NCBI RefSeq assembly: GCF_008831285.2
Contig: NC_045138.2
Coordinates: 15,595,934 to 15,659,933 of the forward strand
Reading direction: 5' to 3'
DNA from: Nymphaea colorata
Lineage: Eukaryota; Streptophyta; Magnoliopsida; Nymphaeales; Nymphaeaceae
DNA length: 64,000 nt
Below are positions 12,062-26,029 of this stretch, in pieces. The translations under genes and the position numbers were made by a program. Under the pieces are notes generated by a model. The model did not search any database, was not told the origin of the DNA, and saw only the letters and a program-made list of their open reading frames with translations. Each line of letters starts with the position of its first letter. Within the stretch, counting starts at the first letter, position 1.

Positions 12062-15000
12062 ATGGCATGGACAGAGGTGGATGCTGGGAAAGGGGATGAT
12101 GAGACAGATTCTGTTGTCGAAGCAGAGGTTTTGAAGCGGGGGGGAATGCAGCAGGCTGCTGGTTTAGTTGAAAATACGGTTGTTTCTTCTTCACCAGCTC
12201 CAACTGTTTCAGCCGCGATGGGGATATTTGAGGGGAAGGATGCACTTTCCTATGCAAACATTCTTCGGTCAAGGAACAAGTTTGTTGATGCTCTAAATTT
12301 ATATGAGAGTGTTATTCAGAAAGATGGGACTAATGTGGAGGCATTTATAGGGAAGGGTATCTGTCTCCAGATGCAACATATGAACAGACAGGCATTTGAG
12401 AGCTTCTCTGAGGCTATTCGGCTTGACCCACAGAATGCATGTGCTTTGACCCATTGTGGGATATTGTACAAGGACGAAGGGCACTTGCTGGAGGCTGCCG
12501 AGGTACTTGTTTCTTATACCTGAATTTGCTTGAACAAGTAATGTACATGAGCTACTAAAACTTCAGAAAGAACTTCCCGATGTCAACTTTGGTCACATTT
12601 TATGATCTATATTTATGATTGATTTTCAGATGATGATGCTGGTGAATCAAGCTAGGACAGATTCTTTTACATATGTTGCTGACTTGCTGTCATTTATTTT
12701 CAAGTAATGAGTAATGCATGAGAAAGTTTGATTCTCATATGCTTGATTTGGTGTATTTTCAATCATCGTCTCTTAGGTAAACTATGCTCGATGATATTCC
12801 TAACTTTCCATAACTCAAGATTTGATTTTATCACAGCAAAAACTAGAAATCTCTTACATGACATTGTAAACTGATATGTGCTGATACTAATTGTAAAACA
12901 CACTTGAAAGAAGTCAGTCCTATTCAAATAAGGAAAATTTAGTGTGGATATTAGTGATTTCTTATGAAAGAAGTCTACTTTGTATATTTGAACCAGTGAT
13001 TTCTTATGAAGGTAGTCTAACTTATGTGACTTATGGATACATACCTGTTGCTTGGTCATCAAAGGTAGAATATATATTCTATTGGAATAGCATATTAAGT
13101 CCAAGTAAGTGAGCTGGCCATTTAGGGATGAGGTCCATTATCCCACCTTCAGTTTTTTACCTATGCTTCCTATGGACGATCTGCAGATCTCTTCCTCCTC
13201 TCTTGGTATTTTACCATAAATTATTCCACCACCTCCTTTACTCTTGAGTCTTTCTACAGGTTGTCTATTTATTTCCTCTTGGCTCGTTTGTCAATATTAA
13301 AGTTGTTGAGTGGTCAGCTTAGCAAAGCATTTCACTGTTGATAATAAGGTGTTATGGTAAAAGCTATTCATTCAACTTGTGGCCTGACTTACATAATTCA
13401 TGAATAAGAAGCTCTGACTAAAAACATGTAAATTGTTAGGTTTCTCAATTGTTTGTCTTCCAGTTGGCATATTTCTTGACGTCCAAAACAAAAATTCTAA
13501 TGTTTTTTTTTTTGGTTGTATGCAGTCATACCAGAAAGCTCTAAAAGCGAATCCTTCGTACAAACTTGCTTCGGAATGCCTGGCCATTGTCTTGACTGAT
13601 CTCGGTACTAGCTTGAAACTTGCCGGAAACACTCAAGAGGGCATTCAAAAGTATTGTGAGGCTTTGAAAATAGATGGCGATTATGCTGTAAAGTTTCAGT
13701 CTTTGTCTCTTTGACTTGTTTCTCTTGTTTTTTCTTGGGATTCTCTTTGTTACTCTTTTGTTATTTTTTATTGTTTATTTTTTCTGCAGCCTGCTTACTA
13801 CAATCTTGGTGTGGTCTACTCTGAGATGATGCAATATGATCTGGCACTCAGTTGTTATGAGAAGGCTGCACAACATAGGCCAATGTATGCAGAGGCATAT
13901 TGCAACATGGGAGTAATATATAAAAACCGTGGTGACCTTGAAACAGCCATTGCCTGTTATGAAAGGTGCTTGTTTAGTGTTGACAATAATGACTTTTCAT
14001 GCCATATATCTCTGTATCTTAATTGATTCTTTAGGTTGTATGATGTTGGATTCTTTTTTTCCCTTCAGGTGTTTATCTATGTCTCCAAATTTTGAGATCG
14101 CGAAGAACAACATGGCGATAGCCTTGACAGATTTAGGAACAAAGGTTCCCTTTACTTTTCTTTCAGACTTTTATGTTGCTTGGCAATGGTTTTTTGATTA
14201 TTTTTGCCTTTCATTAGTGGTATTATTGGAGCTGCATATTGTGGCTACTGATTTCTTGTGCAATGGAGAACCCGGGTGTTTTAATAACTATGTGTCTTTG
14301 ACTGGTACATATGTTATATCTAAACAGTGCATCTATTTGTTGCTTTTTCAGAATTACTTTTACGTCAAAGGAAAAAAAATTGCTGAAAATTTTAGCTGAT
14401 ATCAGACATACTTATGTGACAGTTGAAATTGGAAGGTGATATCAACCAGGGAGTTGCTTGTTACAAGAAAGCATTGTTTTACAACTGGCACTATGCTGAT
14501 GCTATGTACAATCTTGGTGTTGCTTATGGAGAAATGTTAAAGTTTGAGAAGGTAATCATTTTTCATGATGTGATTGCATCATTTGTTCTGCTTACACATT
14601 GGGTAAAAATAGGTTGCACCCTCAGACAAATGCTTGTTGTTTACAGAATTTTTTATGTTATGAAGTGTAAGTTCTTAGAAAGTTAGCCTTTTTTTGATGT
14701 TTTGCATTCCTTAGTATCTGGCCTTGAGGGTGTCATCATGAAAATGAACTGGTCTAGTTGGGATGACTAAAATCTTATCTTTTGGGAAATCATTTAATTT
14801 GTTATTCCTTGTTACAGCTACACTAATGGTGCTAGGACATCATTACTGCAATTTACAATTAAGTTGATCTGAAGTATCTATCTGAAATATGAATCAGGGT
14901 TTGAAAAGTGGAACAAGAAGTAACCCTCAAGCCTGCAAAAGTGCCTTGTTTCTTGTTTAGGGCTGCTGCTTAGCAAGTTAGCATATTTGTTAGCAACTTA

Positions 15001-18000
15001 AATATTTTGGGTTTCTGAATGAATTTTATAAAATTATTTACTTCAAATCCTTGCTATGTGGTTGCTAACATGTCACTGTCCTTGATAAGGCAATTGTATT
15101 TTATGAGCTTGCTCTACATTTCAATCCTCATTGTGCGGAGGCATGCAACAACTTGGGAGTGATTTACAAGGACCGAGATAATCTTGACAAAGCAGTGGAG
15201 TGCTATCAGGCAAATCCTGTGGTCCTTGGTCTTTTACACTTTGCAGTGTGAAAATGTTAGGAGAGATTAAGTAGTAGATTTTGCTCTTATTTTCTTCTTG
15301 TATTTCTTATGTTCTTACTCATTCAATCCTAGTTACACCGTATGTTATTTTCTTGCAGATGGCTTTAAGGATTAAACCAAACTTTTCACAATCTCTAAAT
15401 AACCTCGGAGTTGTCTACACTGTTCAGGTCTTTTATTTAAATTTTTTAGATAAATTTATGTTAATATTAGTGCTTTACTAGTGAGTGAAGGTTAGATCTT
15501 TTCACTTGAAAAGAAGGATATGCATCTACATTTTTATGTACAGGGCAAGATGGATGCTGCTGCCAGTATGCTTGAGAAAGCTATTGTTGCAAATCCTACT
15601 TATGCTGAAGCTTATAACAATCTAGGTGCGTTCCTGAATGTTTGTATATATCCATAATTTGTGTTTTTTAGGTTATTCTTTGTTAAATATTTATTTTTAT
15701 AACCTTGATTTTCTCTAAAAAAGTTCACCGCTGGCCTATATTCTACTATTTTTTTTTTCATTGCAAATTTACAGCATTAGAAATAAACATGTGTAGATGC
15801 GGCTGGTGCTATTTATTGACTGCTGAAAAAGATCCTTATTACGCATACATGTCAGGAAAAGGGTGCTTGCAATTAAATTTTGATCTCGGTGCAGAAAATT
15901 TTAATGCTTAAATTATTTTATTTTTGTCCCTATTTCATAGGAACATACTCAAACATCATCGTTATTTTTAATCTGTTGCAGTGAACTCAGACTATGAATG
16001 TATTAAAAAGTTATATTAAATAACAGTTGTTAATGTGGTTTTGAGAATTTGGAAGCTTATTTTAAGATTGAGAAAAGAAAGAATAAGCTTCAATATTGTT
16101 GCTTTGGGTATTTGCTATAATTTTTATTTTACTGGGGTTTTTGTGATATAGCTAACTTGTATACCTTTATCTTCAGTCCTTTGGAAAGGGTTCAGCTGTG
16201 GACCTTCTTTAGTTTTATTCGTCTATTCTAGCTTCTGCGGCAAGGAAGTTGTTGCTTTCTTTTTCTTGACAAAACAATAAAGAGTCTCTGAAGTTGTCAT
16301 TTATCTTCGTTATTGTGTTCTCATACTTCATGTTGAAATGCATGTTTTGGTACTTGCACTCTGTGTTGCATTTGTGTGTGTGTGGCATGTAGCATGTGTG
16401 TATAATAGTTTCTGTTCTGTTGCTTCTTTAATGCACATGCAACATATTTTTGATTCTTCTTTAGGGTTGTTAATTAATTTAAATGGATCTGCAGGTGTGC
16501 TCTATAGAGATGCAGGCAATATTGTACTTGCTGTTGAAGCGTATGAGCAATGCCTTCGGATAGATCCTGACTCACGTAATGCTGGTCAGGTACTAGGTCT
16601 TTTCCTTTTCATGGTTGAGGCATTAGGTCTTCTATGTGGTTCCAGAGGAAAAAAAAAAACACTTAAGGCACTTGGTTTCATCATTTGCGGTGTTGTCTAT
16701 GTATTTGTTTTCAATTTTTGATAGTGAAGTGTACTTTTTCAAAGTTAGTTCCTATGGTTTGGGAAGCAAAATGTTGCTGAGATAACCACCAACATTGATA
16801 TATTTGATTTCATAGTCTTTGTTTTGGTCCATCTGAGAAATTGATTTGTTGTTAAAGCTCATAATGTTCAATGAAATAATAATGATGAGAATATTGGATT
16901 ACAGTGTTAGTGTTTGTTCGAAATTCAAATAGATTATCTTCTGGTTTTCTTACTCTTGTTTTTTTTTTAATGTTCTGTAGTTGACTTGATTCTTTTTGGC
17001 AGAATCGTTTGCTTGCAATGAATTACATAAACGAAGGTCATGATGACAAGCTATTTGAGGCACACAGGTAACTATGGTTCCTAGATATGTCATTCTTTTC
17101 TTCTCGGTTTGTGGGCTGTTGTAATTTATCTGCGTTGTGGTATCTAGTGCTGTCTAGTTTATCTAGCCATGTGTTCACATCTTGGTTTTCCAGGACTCCT
17201 TGCTTTTCTGATTCTCATATGACTGCGCATTTGTTTTTTAACAATGTTGTTTCATGTTTGTCATAACTCCTAAATCATTTGTAGGTTTTCAGTGCACCTA
17301 ATGCCACACACACATTCACACTTAGTAGTATCCAAATCTTTAATGGCACTCTTTTACAAAACTTATGCTCTTGTAATTGTTGAAGTGGTATAGGAAGTAG
17401 TATTTCATCAGTGCGTGAATTCATTTTATTACAAAGAGAACAAGGTTATTGTCCTTCAAGAAAATACTCATTGTAAAGTATTTTGCCAAAAGAAATCCCT
17501 TCTCTTCTAAATTTCCTTGTTGTCTAAAATTTCTTTTTCTGAAATTAGATTTTGGTTTGTATCGCAAACTACTGGACATTGATTCTCTTAGGTGTTTTTG
17601 GTGTTTGGAAACTCACTCTTAGGCTTTATTTGTCAGCACAATTCTTTGAGTTTAAATGTCTCTCAGGCTTGACCTCCATTGCAAGCTTAGAAATAGATTG
17701 GCAAGTTATAAATAGATTCTTGGCCTTTTATGGTTTCTGCATAACCTAGTTTCTTAAGGCGCTATCTCTTGATTGTTTTGTGCTCGAGTAGGCAACCTGG
17801 AGACTTGCATGTCTGAAACTTTGATTAAATCATCAATCTCAAATTAATGGTTTTTAATTGCCGGGTTCAACATTGCTTAAATAACTTATATTGCTTTCGC
17901 ACCTTTTTTATATCAATTTTGTAGCAAGCTTCTAATAGGTGCCCTTTGTTTTCTTGTTCATGGGATTTGTCCAAGTACATTTTAGTTGGTTTTTCAAATT

Positions 18001-21000
18001 GCTCCATTATTAGGAGAATATGATCTCCAGTGCCTTGGTGGTAGGCGACATTGTTAGATTACTCTACTAGAATGTGCCTGATGTATTGATTTAGTTTTAT
18101 ATGCACAATTTTGAAATGCTAAATGGTCAGAAACATGTTCTATAATCATAACTGTCATTTTTGAATTTGCCATAGGTAGAATTTTGATTTAGTTTGATAT
18201 GAGATATTTGCAGAAAATTTTGTAACTATTGACAGTTTTGTGGTCGTTTGGCAACAGGAATAGTAGCAAACTGTTCCATGAATTCATGGAAATCTGTGAC
18301 ATAGTGAATAGTGATTGACACTGCTACCTTGGTTCAACGTTTTTACAATGAGAAAACCCTAAAACACCCACTCAAACTCCTAATCCCAGGTCAGGGTAAT
18401 CCTTACCACATGGGAAACCTACTCAACATTGCAATGATTCCCCAAGTACAGTCCCGACCCTTATTTATATTTATTCCTGGGTCAATCCAATGGACCTGAC
18501 CCATGGCCCAGTAGCTGGGAAATATCACAGCGTTTCATGAATCAGTTTGTTATTGTTCCCATTACCTATCAGGCCCTTTAGGATGTTTGGGTGACTGTAT
18601 TTATCTCTACTAGTATGTATAGCACCTGTTAAAAGTAGCAAATTTCTTTTCGACATTTTGTCGTGTAAATGAAAATTTAAAGCACTTGATATAATCAGTC
18701 ATACCTGAGAAAAGAATGAGTCTCAGAAAATATTGTATTTTGTTTGCTTGTGTTTTCCATCTTTTGGAAGATCGCAACTATAGATTACCAATTCTATCTA
18801 CAAAATGATAAACTTGAATGGCTATTTAAAGCAGAGGAGACCTTTGATCGTTCCACACAAACTGAAGAGTACAAGTGACATCTTCATATGAGATACAAGA
18901 TAAGGTTGCACATTTTCCTTTTTCGAAGGAAGCTTGAACTTACTCTGAAAGCAATCATGATCGAGCAATTTTTGCTTTTTTGAATTGTTGAAGGTTTGTT
19001 CCCAGCAGTTGTTGATGAATTTCACCAATTGAGGCGCCAACATGAAATCATGAAGATTTTGTTGCATTCTTGCCATCAGTTTTCTCTTTTACACTTTCAG
19101 CATTAAGTTCCTTCGGGGTTATATTGTAGTGTGTTAAATTCTCTGGTATTACGTCTGTGGTTCAGATTGACTTTTTAAATGGTCTTAGGATTGAAATGAC
19201 TGTCATTTTGTTGTGAACATGGTTCTTATTATGGATTAATCTTCTTACAGGGAATGGGGTAGACGGTTTACAAGGTTATATCCCCAGTATACTTCATGGG
19301 ATAACCCAAAAGATTTAAATCGCCCCCTTATTGTTGGATATGTCTCTCCAGATTACTTTACTCATTCTGTTTCATACTTCATAGAAGCACCTCTCTTATA
19401 CCATGACTATACAAATTACAAGGTGGTTGTGTACTCTGCAGTTGTTAAGGTAATGGTCGTCTGTTTCATTTCACTTGCATATTTATGTGCCATGGGTCTT
19501 CTTTAAACATTTCATGCATGACACATACATTCTCTGTGATCATGCTAATTTCTTTTCAATGCCTCTTCTAATGGATTTCATAGATGAGTTTGAAGATAAA
19601 AGTATTCTGTTTAGTTTCGAGGAAACCTTGGAGATTAATAAAGCATCTTAGCATGCACTTTCAAAAATATTCTGAGCAAGTCATTCTATCATGCATCTGT
19701 GATCCAGATATGCGTGTCATTGTTAGGTCAACCACTGCCAACACAAAAATGGAAACATTCTTTAGCATGAGGTAGATCCTCAGTTCTGTTAGAAATTTAA
19801 TTAATTGTAACTGTTAAATAATGATCACTTCCCAAAAATATGTCAACACTGATCGACTTGTGAAGTGTATATACAACATATTTGGTTGGATCATGTATGA
19901 AATTATGAATATGATCAGTAAAATCTATCCGGATGCTGTTCTCATAATCCCACCTAGTTCCGAAATCTAAAATTATTGGCCCTTATCCAGGTGCCCAATG
20001 CCAATCGCCTATTCTGTATGGGTGTGTTTGAATTGGTGATATGGGAAGCAATGCTAACTTGCTGACCAGGTATAATTAGACCTGAGGCATGAATGGAGCG
20101 AAAGATGATGCAAGGCACATGTGGTGCATTGATTTCTGCTGTTAGCGTAATGCTTTCTACATTATTTATCTATTGTTTTTTTCGCTTTTCTCTATCTTCT
20201 GGTATGACTAGCATGGTAAGTGTGCCAAGCAGCTCCTGGCGTTGCTTAGATGAAGCTTATTTCCATTTGTGGAATATGCTTGACCAACTGAGGCTTAATG
20301 GCTAACTTAAGTGTAAATGGTTTTAGCATGAGTGTAGTCGATGAGATCTAACTCTAGTGACTCTGGTCTACCATATCTTGCAAGATGTATGGTACACTGT
20401 GGGAGGTTTATCATTATACTGAAGGATGGACATCACTGACGCAAATTGGTATAAATACGTTTATTTTGACATTCAGTTCAAAAAATGAAAACAATGGAAA
20501 ACCAAGATCTAATTTTTGTATGTGTCTTACCTGGGTTCTCATTGAATAACTATTGGCCAATGAACACGAGTTTGCTTAAGAGTTCCTTTTGGTTGCTTCC
20601 TCAAAGAGCTTATGTCTTCCTTTCATTTTGATAATTTTGCTGGACAAATATTTGATGCCAAGAGGCTCAAGTGTTTCTTCATATCCATGTTTCTGAAAAT
20701 GTGTTAAGATCGTTTTTGTATATCAGTCCAAATTTTGTTAAAGCAAGTCACTGAAATTATATTTGGTTGTATTTCAGGCAGATGCAAAAACCAATAGATT
20801 CAAAGAAAGAGTTCTAAAGAAAGGTGGGACATGGAGAGACATATATGGGATTGATGAAAAGAAGGTTGCTGCGATTGTTAGAGAAGACAAAGTTGACATC
20901 TTGGTTGAGCTTACTGGGCATACTGCCAACAATAAGTTAGGGTTGATGGCCTGCAGACCTGCCCCAATTCAGGTACTTCAACTTTGATTGGGTTGTACTT

Positions 21001-23737
21001 TTGGTTCATTAGTCTCTTCTTCTATGCGTCTTGATAATGGTACTTGTTTGTTTACTGTGACAAAAACATGAAATTTCATGGATAAGTAATTCATGTAAAT
21101 GAGCATGATTTTATTATGAGATGTGAAATGAATTTAATATGTACTTAGATACTCAAAATTTTCATGTGGACATGTTTTTTGTTTGGTAAAATAATGTGCA
21201 TACATTTATTTAGACATGGTTCAAGTTTCTAGTTTTAGCAAATATGTAATACTGAATGTGTCTATGGTGTTGAATCACAAAAGTATTTACAAATGTTTGA
21301 AAATTTTAGTTGGTATAATCTACTTGTATATAGACACATGAACACACACTCACAGACGTGTAAAATTTGCTCGAAAATAAAAAATAAACCACAATCCAAC
21401 TGCATTGTTTTAATTCTGACTTTGTGATGCATACCCCTTGCATGGGAATTTGGCACTTGGTGCTGAAGTAGAAGCTGCTTGTCTGTAGTTTTTTAGTCAT
21501 TTTCTCCATATGAAAGTTGCCTGAAGTTTATCAAGTGCCAAGCCTTGTGCTCACTGTTCATAGCTTGAGGTTGTCATAAAATTAAACATCCTTCATTTGT
21601 TGATAGGCGACTTGGATAGGTTATCCAAATACAACTGGATTGCCTACAATTGACTACCGTTTCACTGATTCATTTGCTGATCCTCCCAACACAAGACAAA
21701 AGTACATTCTGATCTTTCATATTGAAATTTTTTGTTTTTTTGTAGATTCTAATATAAGTTAATGGGACGTCTTGTTGGTTTAATGGTGTGCATTTTTTTG
21801 TTTTCTCAGGCATGTTGAGGAGCTTGTTAGATTGCCAGGGTGTTTTCTTTGTTACACTCCTTCTACAGAAGCAGGCATTGTATCTCAAGCCCCAGCTCTT
21901 ACGAATGGTTTTGTTACATTTGGAAGCTTTAATAATCTGGCAAAGGTACATCTTCTTATGCCACATGCTATATTTTGATCTCTTTTAAACCTCTGTAGTT
22001 CATTTACCTACTAGTGTTTGCCTGTATCTGCCATTATTATGTCTATCTTCTATTGAAATGGATACTGACCTGTTTGCATATTATCAATGCAGATAACTCC
22101 AAAAGTGCTCCAAGTTTGGGCAAAAATATTATGTGCAGTTCCAAATTCAAGGCTTGTAGTGAAGTGTAAGCCCTTCTGCTGTGACAGTGTGAGACAAAAG
22201 TTCCTCTCGACACTGGAGCAATTGGGCCTGGAGCCACTGCGAGTTGATCTTCTGCCATTGATCCTTCTCAATCATGACCATATGCAGGCTTACTCTCTAA
22301 TGGATATCAGGTGAAACTCGGTTTCTGTTATGAATGTTGGATAGCTACCCTGTCTAGGATTTTTTTTGTCATATTTCTCCTTGTTTTATCCACATTATCA
22401 CACTTAGGCGACAAACTGATGATATCATTGGAACTTGATTAGATAGCTTGCTAATTTTTCCTCTCTTATTCCTCCTTGCAGCTTGGACACATTTCCTTAT
22501 GCAGGAACAACTACTACTTGTGAATCTCTATATATGGGTGTTCCATGTGTTACAATGGCAGGATCAGTGCATGCCCATAATGTTGGTGTTAGTCTTCTTA
22601 CTAAAATTGGTGAGCATGTTAGATTTCATTATGCAGAATAATTAATTGTGCTTGAAATTTGGATCGGTTTAGCTTTAAATTTCTGTTAATGAGACGTCCT
22701 CCATGATTTCTTGGTTTGATTTTTTCTTTTAAATACTATAGTCGAATGAGAGACACTTCTTTAATATTAAGGGTTATAAATCCAGTTTTCCTGTGAGAAG
22801 GTCAGTTGCAGTTAAAATGGTACATTTTCATGGGTTGCAGTGTCAACATTTTCACCAACTCTTGTTCCCATGAAAACATTTCAAATTTCCAGGTATGACT
22901 TGATGATGTTGCTGGGACATGATCAAATTAAATATTCTATGAAAAACCATGCGCTGCTTGCGTATCTCCTGCAAGTAATGATTGATGCTATTGATCTTAT
23001 CATGCTTGCTTCCATAACCTGCAATTATTGTCTTATCATATTTGAGGCAGGAATTTTGTATTCATGCATCTAGTTTTTTTATTTATTTATTTTCCAATTA
23101 AAATTGGTTTTTCACAGACACTTCAGGAGAAGGTAACCTACAAAAGAAATGGGAGGTGTACGTACTATGAGCTGAAATCCTCCAGCCATCTTGTCCATCC
23201 AGCATCTCACACATGCAGCCCACTTCAGGCTGTGGCTGTGTGTGTGAGAGGCTGGAGGCATGGACGGCTGTGGAAATTCACTTTTGTTGTGTGTGTGTGT
23301 GTGTGTGTGTGTTAAACCAAATGGAAGACCCAATTGACTTCATTAGGCTATAATAATTAGATTCCTCTATATGTGCAGGTTTAAAGCATTTAATTGCAAA
23401 AACAGAAGAAGAATACATCCAGTTGGCAATACAGCTGGCTTCTGATATTTCTGCCCTTTCTACTCTGAGGATGACTCTTCGTGAACTCATGCTGAAGTCC
23501 CCTGTTTGTGATGGACCCAAATTTGCCCAGAGTTTAGAATCAACATATCGCAGGTTGTGGCGCAGGTACTGTAGGGGGGAAATGCCAGCACAGAAGCAAC
23601 TGGATATGATGCAGCAGGCTGCTGCTGAGAAGCCGCTGCTGAAGGTTTCAGATTCAACAGTTGTAAAAGTGAATGGTATAAATCCGGTTGCAACTTCAAT
23701 CCCAAATCATTCAACCCCTGGTAGTGGAAATCAGTGA
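12062..23737 (+). CDS. SPY: SPINDLY, protein O-fucosyltransferase with TPR repeats
   Basis: Seventeen coding exons: 12062-12502, 13526-13687, 13790-13965, 14069-14144, 14423-14551, 15090-15209, 15359-15427, 15544-15625, 16495-16589, 17003-17067, 19251-19449, 20778-20972, 21607-21701, 21810-21945, 22093-22310, 22482-22609, 23379-23737. All phases close, giving 914 codons, the length I recall for Arabidopsis SPY. The N-terminal half (about residues 45-470) is a run of TPR repeats, for example YANILRSRNKFVDALNLYE and YYNLGVVYSEMMQYDLALS. The C-terminal half is the GT41 catalytic region: GYVSPDYFTHSVSYF, VDILVELTGHTANNKLG, FVTFGSFNNLAKITPKV, DTFPYAGTTTTCESLYMGVP, HAHNVGVSLLTK. SPY fucosylates DELLA and PRR5 proteins in nucleus and cytosol, repressing gibberellin signalling and adjusting the clock. 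The first in-frame ATG is at 12062; the frame opens earlier only with TTG. The intron after exon 6 has a GC donor. The short acidic N-terminal tail is lineage-specific. Confidence 0.97.
15210..15358 (+). other. non-canonical GC-AG intron in SPINDLY
   Basis: Exon 6 ends TGCTATCAG and is followed by GCAAATCC; exon 7 begins ATGGCTTTAAGG after TTGCAG. Joining at these points gives ECYQ-MALRIKPNF, the conserved SPY sequence. No GT nearby keeps frame and sequence. The donor CAG/GCAAAT matches the GC-donor consensus (AG/GCAAGT) except at one site. Confidence 0.85.
18240..18583. mobile_element. MITE in SPINDLY intron 10, with unclassified insert
   Basis: Imperfect terminal inverted repeats: GGTCGTTTGGCAACAGGAAT and GTAGCAAACTGTTCCATGAA on the left, and on the right (minus strand) GGCCTGATAGGTAATGGGAA then CAATAACAAACTGATTCATG. 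The same motif order occurs in copies at 53764 and 55668. The core between about 18311 and 18515 does not match the inverted repeats and may be a secondary insertion; I could not classify it. Confidence 0.6.
23288..23312. repeat. GT microsatellite in the last SPINDLY intron
   Basis: About twelve TG units within the intron 22610-23378. Confidence 0.9.
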
Positions 23738-25556
23738 AGCTAGTCACTTCGTTAACGGTGAAGTCAGTCATTTACGGTGGCAGTGAGGCATAGTGTAGTT
23801 TATACTGGTGATTTGAAACAGAAAGTGCTTTAGATATCACTGGATAGGTATGTGTGCATTCATCTGTCACAGCAGTCTTCTACTCCTAAAATTGCTGGCA
23901 CTCTTGAAATTCGTTGTAGAATGGTAAGGCAGATGCTGGAGCTATGGCATCAATCCGGTTATCAAGCTGTCAGTTTGAATGTCGTTATCAGAGCGGACTC
24001 AACAAAAGAAGGCTTACAAAGAGAAAAGTTGAAATTTTTGTGGTAGGTTGAGGGAGAGCTGTTTTTAGTTGGTTATACGTCTTCAAGTGAAAACAAAGAG
24101 TTAAATTCCAGCTTGCTTCTGTTTTCAGAGAGATAGTTCTACATGACAAGGAAAATGTTGGAAGGGTACAAGATCCGTGTATAGTCTGCTGGGCGCTAAG
24201 CATCATTTCAGGATCTCCGTGCCCACATTCTTGAATGCCAAACTAAATTCCATCACATTGTACAGTTGACAACAGCAACAATTTTTCTATGGTGCCCTAG
24301 TGGTTGGCACCATTATAATTCTGATTACCGTAAGGAAAGTATACATGCCCGTGCCTGAGTCTCGCTATTCCCTTTTATTTTTGCTGCTTGTTTTATTCTC
24401 ATCATGCTTCGCTGGCGTTACTTTGGCCCGAAGGCCAGTCCTGTATCGAGCATAACAATATTGAAATCAGCACTGTTTTTCCCAGAGACCCCTGCCCTTT
24501 TTCATCGGGTGTTTGCTCTCTAGTTTACCGGCACTTGTAAAACAAACCGGAAAAGAAAGCTGCAGAAAAAAATTCAGAGCGGTGCTTCCCGAATCATGTC
24601 TTCAAATTTTCATCTCCTCGCTGATCTCATCAACATGTGGGGTTAGGGTCGCTGTATATTTTAACGCGTGGCTTTCTCTAAAATTAAATAACGTCTATTG
24701 GCGTTTGAGGAAGGCTCTTGGTACTTACAGCTTGCGTGGGCAGCCTTTTTCGAAAATCAATCGGATGGAGGTTTTTATAATGTTGTAAACTGGTTGGACC
24801 TATTAAGAAACGGGAGGGTGGGTTTTCTTGGTTGGTTTTGTTTCGTCTTATCCACTACCAAATTATGTGGTTCGAATCTGCGGCCCTACTTTTTATACGG
24901 ATCAGTCGATGCGAGTGGGACACGAAGGTGAGGCTGTCAGCACCCGATTCTGCATAATACGTGTTTCAAGCGTCTTAAAAGTTGAAACACGCGGTGGAAC
25001 TTTTTGGGTGGCAGGCGGCTACGTGCTAATTTTAGCCAAATCAATACCACACAGAGAATTGAGAACCGCCTCCACGGAATTCTTTAAACTATTAAAAACT
25101 CAAGCATAGCAACAAAACCAAAGTATCAATTTTCTGAGGTAAGCATACTTTTTTTTTTTTTTTTTAGATAAAATCCTCAAAGATACTCGCAAAACAGAGT
25201 TTGCCGGTACTTCCGGCAGTTGTTTGGCAAGGACCTGCACGTCCACGCCAACCATTGACCACGAAACTCGATATTTTCTCTAAAAAAATAACACTAAGAT
25301 GAGTCATACCATCTTGTCCAACACAGCTACCGTAGGTTAGGCGAGTTGGGAGCCAGTGCCACCAAAGAAATCAAAACCAGCCGAATGAAAGCATCACCAA
25401 GGTTGAATGTGCAACTTCATTTATTTTTTTCAACCTTACAAAATCATGTCAGTCAGACTGGTCCAATTCACACCGACTCCAATCTGACCGCAAACTAGAT
25501 CTATAGACTATATGTACAATTCAGCATCAAATTAGTCCACTACGTTGGTTCTAGAC
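23738..25556. other. SPINDLY 3' region and convergent intergenic space
   Basis: The SPY 3' untranslated region probably occupies the first few hundred bases, but no single polyadenylation site is clear. The neighbouring MYB gene ends at 25557 on the other strand, so the two transcription units converge. A T20 run lies at about 25150. No coding exon is supported. Confidence 0.55.
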
Positions 25557-25989
25557 TTAGAAGTTATAGCCAAAATGGTCGAACCCAGAAGGACCCAGGG
25601 CTTGGTATGGGTTATGGGCGGTCGCCGCACTGGTGTAGGACCCTGGCATTTGCTGGTGCTCCATGCTGGAAGACGGACCGACGCTGGTCATCATCTGCGG
25701 CGGGGAATGCGGCAGGTTTGTGTCATCCACAGTGGTTATGTCATGGATGCTTGATCTCTTCTTCTCCTTCTTCACTGAGTTGAGACGCAGGTAGTACTTC
25801 TGGGCATGGCTGGCCACTTGGGTCGGTGTCCTGGTGATCACTGCATTCCGCGAAATGCTCCTCCAATCACCCTTCCCATACTTTTGCAGTCCTATCAGGA
25901 ACAACCTAACAGCAACACACCCTAGTGGTTAGAAAAATCTGAAAACCATAACACAACACACACACACATATGCACACACACATACATTT

Positions 25990-26029
<40 letters not shown>

